The position numbers and the translations under genes are program-made. The notes beneath the pieces were generated by a model that ran no database searches, was not told the origin of the DNA, and saw only the letters and a program-made list of their open reading frames with translations. A DNA stretch of 64,000 nt from Massilia timonae CCUG 45783 (GTDB lineage Bacteria; Pseudomonadota; Gammaproteobacteria; Burkholderiales; Burkholderiaceae_D): the NCBI RefSeq assembly GCF_000315425.1, contig NZ_JH992922.1, positions 1,137,922 through 1,201,921 on the forward strand, written 5' to 3'. This document shows, in pieces, positions 60,514-64,000 of the stretch (within the stretch, counting starts at the first letter, position 1; each line of letters opens with the position of its first letter).

Positions 60514-61074
60514 ATGGAACGCCGCTTGCGCTGGGCAACGGAAGAAGGAAACGGCCTGGAATATGTCGCGATCCGCGGCACGCCACAAGGCGTCGTTGCC
60601 GAAGGCGTGGTGATCGGGCCGGATTCCGGCACGCCGTACGAGGGCAGGCTGTTCGGCTGCAGCTACGCGATCCATTGCGATGCGCACTGGCGGGTGCGCC
60701 AGGTCCAGGTCAGGTTGGCCGGCGGCGCCCACTTGCTGTTGCGCGCCGATGGCGAAGGAAGATGGAGCGGCCCGGACGGCGCGCCGCTGCCGGCGCTGGA
60801 CGGCTGCATCGACGTCGACCTGACGTGCACGCCATTCACCAATACCTTGCCGATCCGGCGCCTGGGCGAGGCCCTGCGCGAGCGCCGGGAAGTCCGGGTG
60901 GCCTACGTCACCTTGCCCGGGGCGGCCGTGATGCCCTCGCGCCAGGCCTATTCCTTGCTGGGCGAGGGACGCTACCGTTTCGAGAGCCTGTCGGATCCCT
61001 TCCGGGCCGACATCGAGACCGATGCCGACGGCCTCGTGGTGCACTATCCAGGCCTGTTCCAGCGCCTGGACTGA
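60514..61074 (+). CDS. Putative glycolipid-binding domain protein (PF06475 family)
   Basis: A 186-residue soluble protein matching the putative glycolipid-binding family. Family features are an N-terminal RRLRWATEEGNGLEYV, the core GEGRWSGPDGAPLPALDGCIDVDLTCTPFTNTLPIRRL (about 84-125, split here only by length) and the C-terminal DADGLVVHYPGLFQRL. The fold is a lipocalin-like barrel by family knowledge; the ligand is not established. The ATG follows AGCGAGGACGACC. It ends 2 bp before the end of the convergent mrpG gene. Confidence 0.85.
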   Translation: MERRLRWATEEGNGLEYVAIRGTPQGVVAEGVVIGPDSGTPYEGRLFGCSYAIHCDAHWRVRQVQVRLAGGAHLLLRADGEGRWSGPDGAPLPALDGCIDVDLTCTPFTNTLPIRRLGEALRERREVRVAYVTLPGAAVMPSRQAYSLLGEGRYRFESLSDPFRADIETDADGLVVHYPGLFQRLD

Positions 61075-61076
61075 TC

Positions 61077-61448
61077 CTACTCGCGCGAGATGGTGTACAC
61101 CTCGCCCGCGGTCGCGCCGGCGTCGCCTTTCTTGGCGCGCAGGTCGCGGTAGACGGCGGCGCGCATGATCATCATCGACACCACGGGCGCGGTCAGCAGC
61201 ACGAACACGGTGATGATGATCTCGTGGACGACCGGCCGCGACTGCGCCACCGTAAAGTACAGCATCGAGGCGATCAGGAGGCTGCCGGCGCCCAGCGTGA
61301 CCGTGATCGCCGGGCCGTGGATGCGCTGGTAGAAGGTGCGCAGGCGGACCAGGCCGAGCGCGCCGATCAGGATGATGCTGGCGCCCAGGATCAGCAGCAG
61401 CGAGACCAGCAGGGCGGCCCAGTCGGGCAGGTGTTCGATGCCGGTCAT
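61077..61448 (-). CDS. mrpG: Monovalent cation/H+ antiporter subunit G (Mrp/Pha type)
   Basis: A 123-residue subunit with three transmembrane helices (LLVSLLLILGASIILIGALGL, VTLGAGSLLIASMLYF, IIITVFVLLTAPVVSMMIMRAA) and the family motif GLVRLRTFYQRIHGPAITVTLG. It is part of the Mrp complex that exchanges Na+ or K+ for protons. It overlaps mrpF by 4 bp and is the last gene of the operon. Confidence 0.95.
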   Translation of the reverse strand: MTGIEHLPDWAALLVSLLLILGASIILIGALGLVRLRTFYQRIHGPAITVTLGAGSLLIASMLYFTVAQSRPVVHEIIITVFVLLTAPVVSMMIMRAAVYRDLRAKKGDAGATAGEVYTISRE

Positions 61449-61723
61449 TCGATGATCTCCCCGCGCATCAGGAACTTGGCCATCGCGATGGTCGAGACGA
61501 AGCCGACCAGCGCGATCAGCATCGCCACTTCAAAATAGACCTGGGTGCCGAAGCGGATGCCCAGCACCAGGGCCAGCAGCATGCCGCACATCCAGAGGGT
61601 GTCGAGGGCCAGCACGCGGTCGTGGGCCGAGGGGCCGATCAGCAGGCGGCCGGCGCATAGCGCCATGGCCGCCAGCACGCATACGAGGGCGTAGCCGATC
61701 GAGAGTTCAAGCAGGGTCGCCAT
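61445..61723 (-). CDS. mrpF: Monovalent cation/H+ antiporter subunit F
   Basis: A 92-residue, three-helix subunit with the conserved RLLIGPSAHDRVLALDTL segment, in which the Asp is functionally important in the family. It overlaps mrpE by about 17 bp and mrpG by 4 bp. Confidence 0.95.
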   Translation of the reverse strand: MATLLELSIGYALVCVLAAMALCAGRLLIGPSAHDRVLALDTLWMCGMLLALVLGIRFGTQVYFEVAMLIALVGFVSTIAMAKFLMRGEIIE

Positions 61724-62237
61724 GGCGGACCTCCGTGTCGAAGATGTGAATGAGGGGCTGTTCGTAGCGGGTCTTGATGGTGTCGACCCACCACGCGGCG
61801 TCGTGCAGGTCGAACACGTGCAGCACCAGCTCGAGCTTGTCGGAATCGGCGCTCGGCTGCAGCTCGGTCCACACCGTGCCCGGCGTCATGTTGATCAGGC
61901 AGGACAGCGCCGCCAGGCCGTAGGGGTCGCGCATGTCGAGCGGCACGCGGATGAACTGCGAGTTCAGGTTGGCGTAGTCGGCGAACAGGATGACCTTGCT
62001 CACGTTGAGGCAGGAGCGCACCACCTCGACCGAGGCGAAGCCCAGCAGGCGCAGCGCGACGATGGGCTTGTGCAGGCGCGGGTAGCCCAGCGGGTTGAGG
62101 TGGCGGGTCAGGACCGGGCCGGCGATGCCGAACAGCGCGCCGAGCAGGATGTGGCCAGGATACAGGGTCTGGTTCAGCAGCAGCCACAGGCCGCACAGCG
62201 CCAGCGACACGAAGGGATGGGGAAGCCAGCGGGTCAT
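61707..62237 (-). CDS. mrpE: Monovalent cation/H+ antiporter subunit E
   Basis: A 176-residue subunit with N-terminal membrane helices (PFVSLALCGLWLLLNQTLYPGHILLGALFGI) and the cytoplasmic domain with SCLINMTPGTVWTEL, the family signature, and LHVFDLHDAAWWVDTIKTRYEQPLIHIF. The ATG overlaps the mrpD stop codon (ATGA), which fixes the start. Confidence 0.94.
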   Translation of the reverse strand: MTRWLPHPFVSLALCGLWLLLNQTLYPGHILLGALFGIAGPVLTRHLNPLGYPRLHKPIVALRLLGFASVEVVRSCLNVSKVILFADYANLNSQFIRVPLDMRDPYGLAALSCLINMTPGTVWTELQPSADSDKLELVLHVFDLHDAAWWVDTIKTRYEQPLIHIFDTEVRHGDPA

Positions 62238-63898
62238 GGCGCCTCCTTGGGCGAGAGGGGCGCGGGCGCCGGGTTCGATACCGGTCCCGGCACGGTCGGC
62301 TCGGCCAGCACGCGGCCGATGTAGGCGCCCGGACGGTGGATGTCGTCGCTGGCGCGGGCCAGGTAGCCGAACAGCGGATTGGCCTGCACGGTCATCAGGA
62401 CCGACAGCGCCAGCAGGAACAGGATCGGCGCCACTTCGGAGCGGTGCACCTTGGGCGGCTCGGTGGCGCCGCTGGCCCAGAAGGTGCGCACGCCGAAGCG
62501 CATCATCGAGATCACGGCGATCAGGCCCGAGACGATGATCAGGGCCATCAGGGTCCAGCCGGACGCGGAGATCGCGGCCGCGCCCGACACCGCGTCGACC
62601 TGCGGATTGAGCAGCGCGTGGAACATGCCGAACTTGGCCACGAAGCCCGACAGCGGCGGCAGGCCGGCGATCATCAGCGCGCAGGCGGCGAAGGCCAGCG
62701 ACAGGAAGGCCATCGCGGCCGGCACGCCGCGGCCGGTCGGCTCGTCCGGCGCATCCTCGACCGCGAACGCTTCCATGGTCAGCGCCAGCATCGCCGAGCG
62801 CGGGGTGCGGATGCGGTCGATCAGCTCGATCAGCAGCAGGAAGGCGGCCACCGCGATGGTGGAGCCGATCAGGTAGTAGATGCCGGCCGTCACCAGGGTC
62901 GGCTGGCCGTAGCCGATCACCGCCAGCAGGGTGCCGGACGAGACGATCGCGCCATAGCCCGCCATGCGGCCGGCGGTGTCGGTCGACAGCATGCCGGCGG
63001 CGCCGAACACGATGGTCGCCATGCCGGCATACAGCAGCGCGTCGCCGCCGAAGCCGGCGGCGGCGCCCGCGTTGTCCGAGAAGATCAGGAGCCACAGGCG
63101 CAGGATGACGTAGGCGCCGACCTTGGTCATCAGGACCAGCATCACCGCCACCGGCGGCGAGGCCGCGGCATAGGTGGTGGGCAGCCAGAAGCCCAGCGGC
63201 CACATGGCGCCCTTGGTCAGGAAGGCCAGCGCCAGCACGCTGGCGCCGACCTTGAACAGGGCCAGTTCCTCGCCCGCCAGCAGCGGCACGCGCGCGGCCA
63301 GGTCGGCCATGTTCAGGGTGCCGGTGGTGGCGTAGATCAGGGCGGTGCCAAGCAGGAACAGCAGGGCGGCGGCCAGGTTGATCGCGATGTACTGCATGCT
63401 GGCGCGAATGCGCTCGGCGTTATACCCATGCAGCACCAGGCCATACGACGCGGCCAGCATCACCTCGAAGAACACGAACAGGTTGAACAGGTCGTGCGTC
63501 AGGAAGGCGCCGTTAATGCCCATCAGCAGGAACTGGAACAGCGTGTGGTAATGCACGCCGATCCGGCCCCAGCGGGTGCGGGTGAAGTGCAGCGAGGCCA
63601 GGCCGAGCACCGCGGTCAGCAGCAGCATGATGGCGCTCAGGCGGTCGGCCAGCAGGGCGATGCCGAACGGCGCGCTCCAGTTGGCGGCCAGGTAGATGCC
63701 CATGCCTTCCTGCCAGTGGCCGCCGTCGGTCATGAAGATCAGCGCCAGCGAAGTCGCCAGCAGGCCCAGCAGCGAGGCGTAGCTGAGCCAGTACTTCAGG
63801 CGGTGCCAGCCCTGCGTCAGCGGGGCCAGGGCGGCGCCCACCAGCAGCGGCAGCAATACCGGCACCAGGATCAGGTGCTGGGTCCAGTGCAAACTCAT
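62234..63898 (-). CDS. mrpD: Monovalent cation/H+ antiporter subunit D
   Basis: A 554-residue polytopic subunit homologous to the NuoM/NuoN proton channels of complex I, with about 14 helices. Conserved segments are NLFVFFEVMLAASYGLVLHG (with the essential Glu) and ALAFLTKGAMWPLGFWLPTTYAAASPPVAVMLVLMTKVGAYVILR (Lys and Pro-rich helices, given here as the positions about 217-262). It overlaps mrpC and mrpE by 4 bp each. Length is slightly above the usual 490-510 because of a longer C-terminal tail (Pro/Ala-rich). Confidence 0.95.
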   Translation of the reverse strand: MSLHWTQHLILVPVLLPLLVGAALAPLTQGWHRLKYWLSYASLLGLLATSLALIFMTDGGHWQEGMGIYLAANWSAPFGIALLADRLSAIMLLLTAVLGLASLHFTRTRWGRIGVHYHTLFQFLLMGINGAFLTHDLFNLFVFFEVMLAASYGLVLHGYNAERIRASMQYIAINLAAALLFLLGTALIYATTGTLNMADLAARVPLLAGEELALFKVGASVLALAFLTKGAMWPLGFWLPTTYAAASPPVAVMLVLMTKVGAYVILRLWLLIFSDNAGAAAGFGGDALLYAGMATIVFGAAGMLSTDTAGRMAGYGAIVSSGTLLAVIGYGQPTLVTAGIYYLIGSTIAVAAFLLLIELIDRIRTPRSAMLALTMEAFAVEDAPDEPTGRGVPAAMAFLSLAFAACALMIAGLPPLSGFVAKFGMFHALLNPQVDAVSGAAAISASGWTLMALIIVSGLIAVISMMRFGVRTFWASGATEPPKVHRSEVAPILFLLALSVLMTVQANPLFGYLARASDDIHRPGAYIGRVLAEPTVPGPVSNPAPAPLSPKEAP

Positions 63899-64000
63899 AA
63901 TTCAGGCTCCTTGCCATCCACGTGGTCGGTGCCGGTCAGGCCGCGCGAACCGATCATCACCACCAGGTACAGCGCGGTGGTGGCGAAGCCGATGACGATG
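63895..64000 (-). CDS. mrpC: Monovalent cation/H+ antiporter subunit C, 3' end only
   Basis: The last 34 codons of a NuoK-like subunit: a membrane helix IVIGFATTALYLVVMIG followed by a short polar tail ending KEPEL. The stop overlaps the mrpD ATG (ATGA). The rest, and subunits A/B, lie beyond the right edge. Confidence 0.88.
   Translation of the reverse strand, partial: IVIGFATTALYLVVMIGSRGLTGTDHVDGKEPEL

Overview
The window looks like chromosome from a Gram-negative betaproteobacterium of the Oxalobacteraceae, most likely Massilia or a close relative. The evidence is the high GC content, three large TonB-dependent receptors, tandem secreted M3 peptidases, a GTP-type PEP carboxykinase, an uvrA/ssb neighbourhood, LexA boxes of the E. 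coli type and a REP-like palindrome pair. The genus is an inference; no rRNA gene is present to settle it. Both ends cut genes: an M3 peptidase on the left and the Mrp antiporter subunit C on the right.

Layout. 1-9.1 kb: three tandem secreted M3 metallopeptidases, a REP-like palindrome pair, a DUF4404 protein and a YgiQ-type radical SAM protein. 9.2-10.4 kb: a lower-GC HTH/PIN toxin-antitoxin-like module behind a 20-bp perfect hairpin. 10.4-18.6 kb: AI-2E-type permease plus cyclic-nucleotide-binding protein, a GGDEF cyclase, tRNA-Asp and tRNA-Val with promoter and terminator, a TonB-dependent receptor and a secreted subtilase. 18.7-22.2 kb: DUF2254 membrane protein, LexA-controlled dinB, rdgC. 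22.2-23.6 kb: an IS256-family element inserted in a terminator hairpin. 23.6-32.9 kb: catalase, short asparaginase-like protein, an unknown protein, a 2-hydroxyacid dehydrogenase, pckG and uvrA.

33.3-40.9 kb is a pile-up of mobile DNA. An IS3-family element splits an acetyltransferase gene (3-bp duplication). A group II intron sits directly behind the ssb stop codon, and its reverse transcriptase gene is split by an IS21-family element (5-bp duplication). Both split genes can be rebuilt in frame by removing the element.

40.9-51.4 kb: a ROK-type regulator diverges from a cobalamin-riboswitch-led operon. The operon encodes a CobN-like chelatase with an export signal and a C-terminal membrane anchor, a small MotA/TolQ/ExbB-like protein, a DUF2149 protein, a TonB-dependent receptor and a PepSY membrane protein. 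All are translationally coupled or abutting. This is the best candidate here for a poorly described system: a B12-regulated envelope machine for tetrapyrrole or metal uptake and processing.

51.4-60.4 kb: an aldonate/polysaccharide locus read leftwards (gluconokinase, TonB-dependent receptor, GntP permease, a beta-helix/propeller carbohydrate enzyme, ThuA-like protein), preceded by two LacI-type operators 166 bp apart. 60.5-64 kb: a glycolipid-binding-family protein and the Mrp-type cation/proton antiporter operon (G, F, E, D and the end of C).
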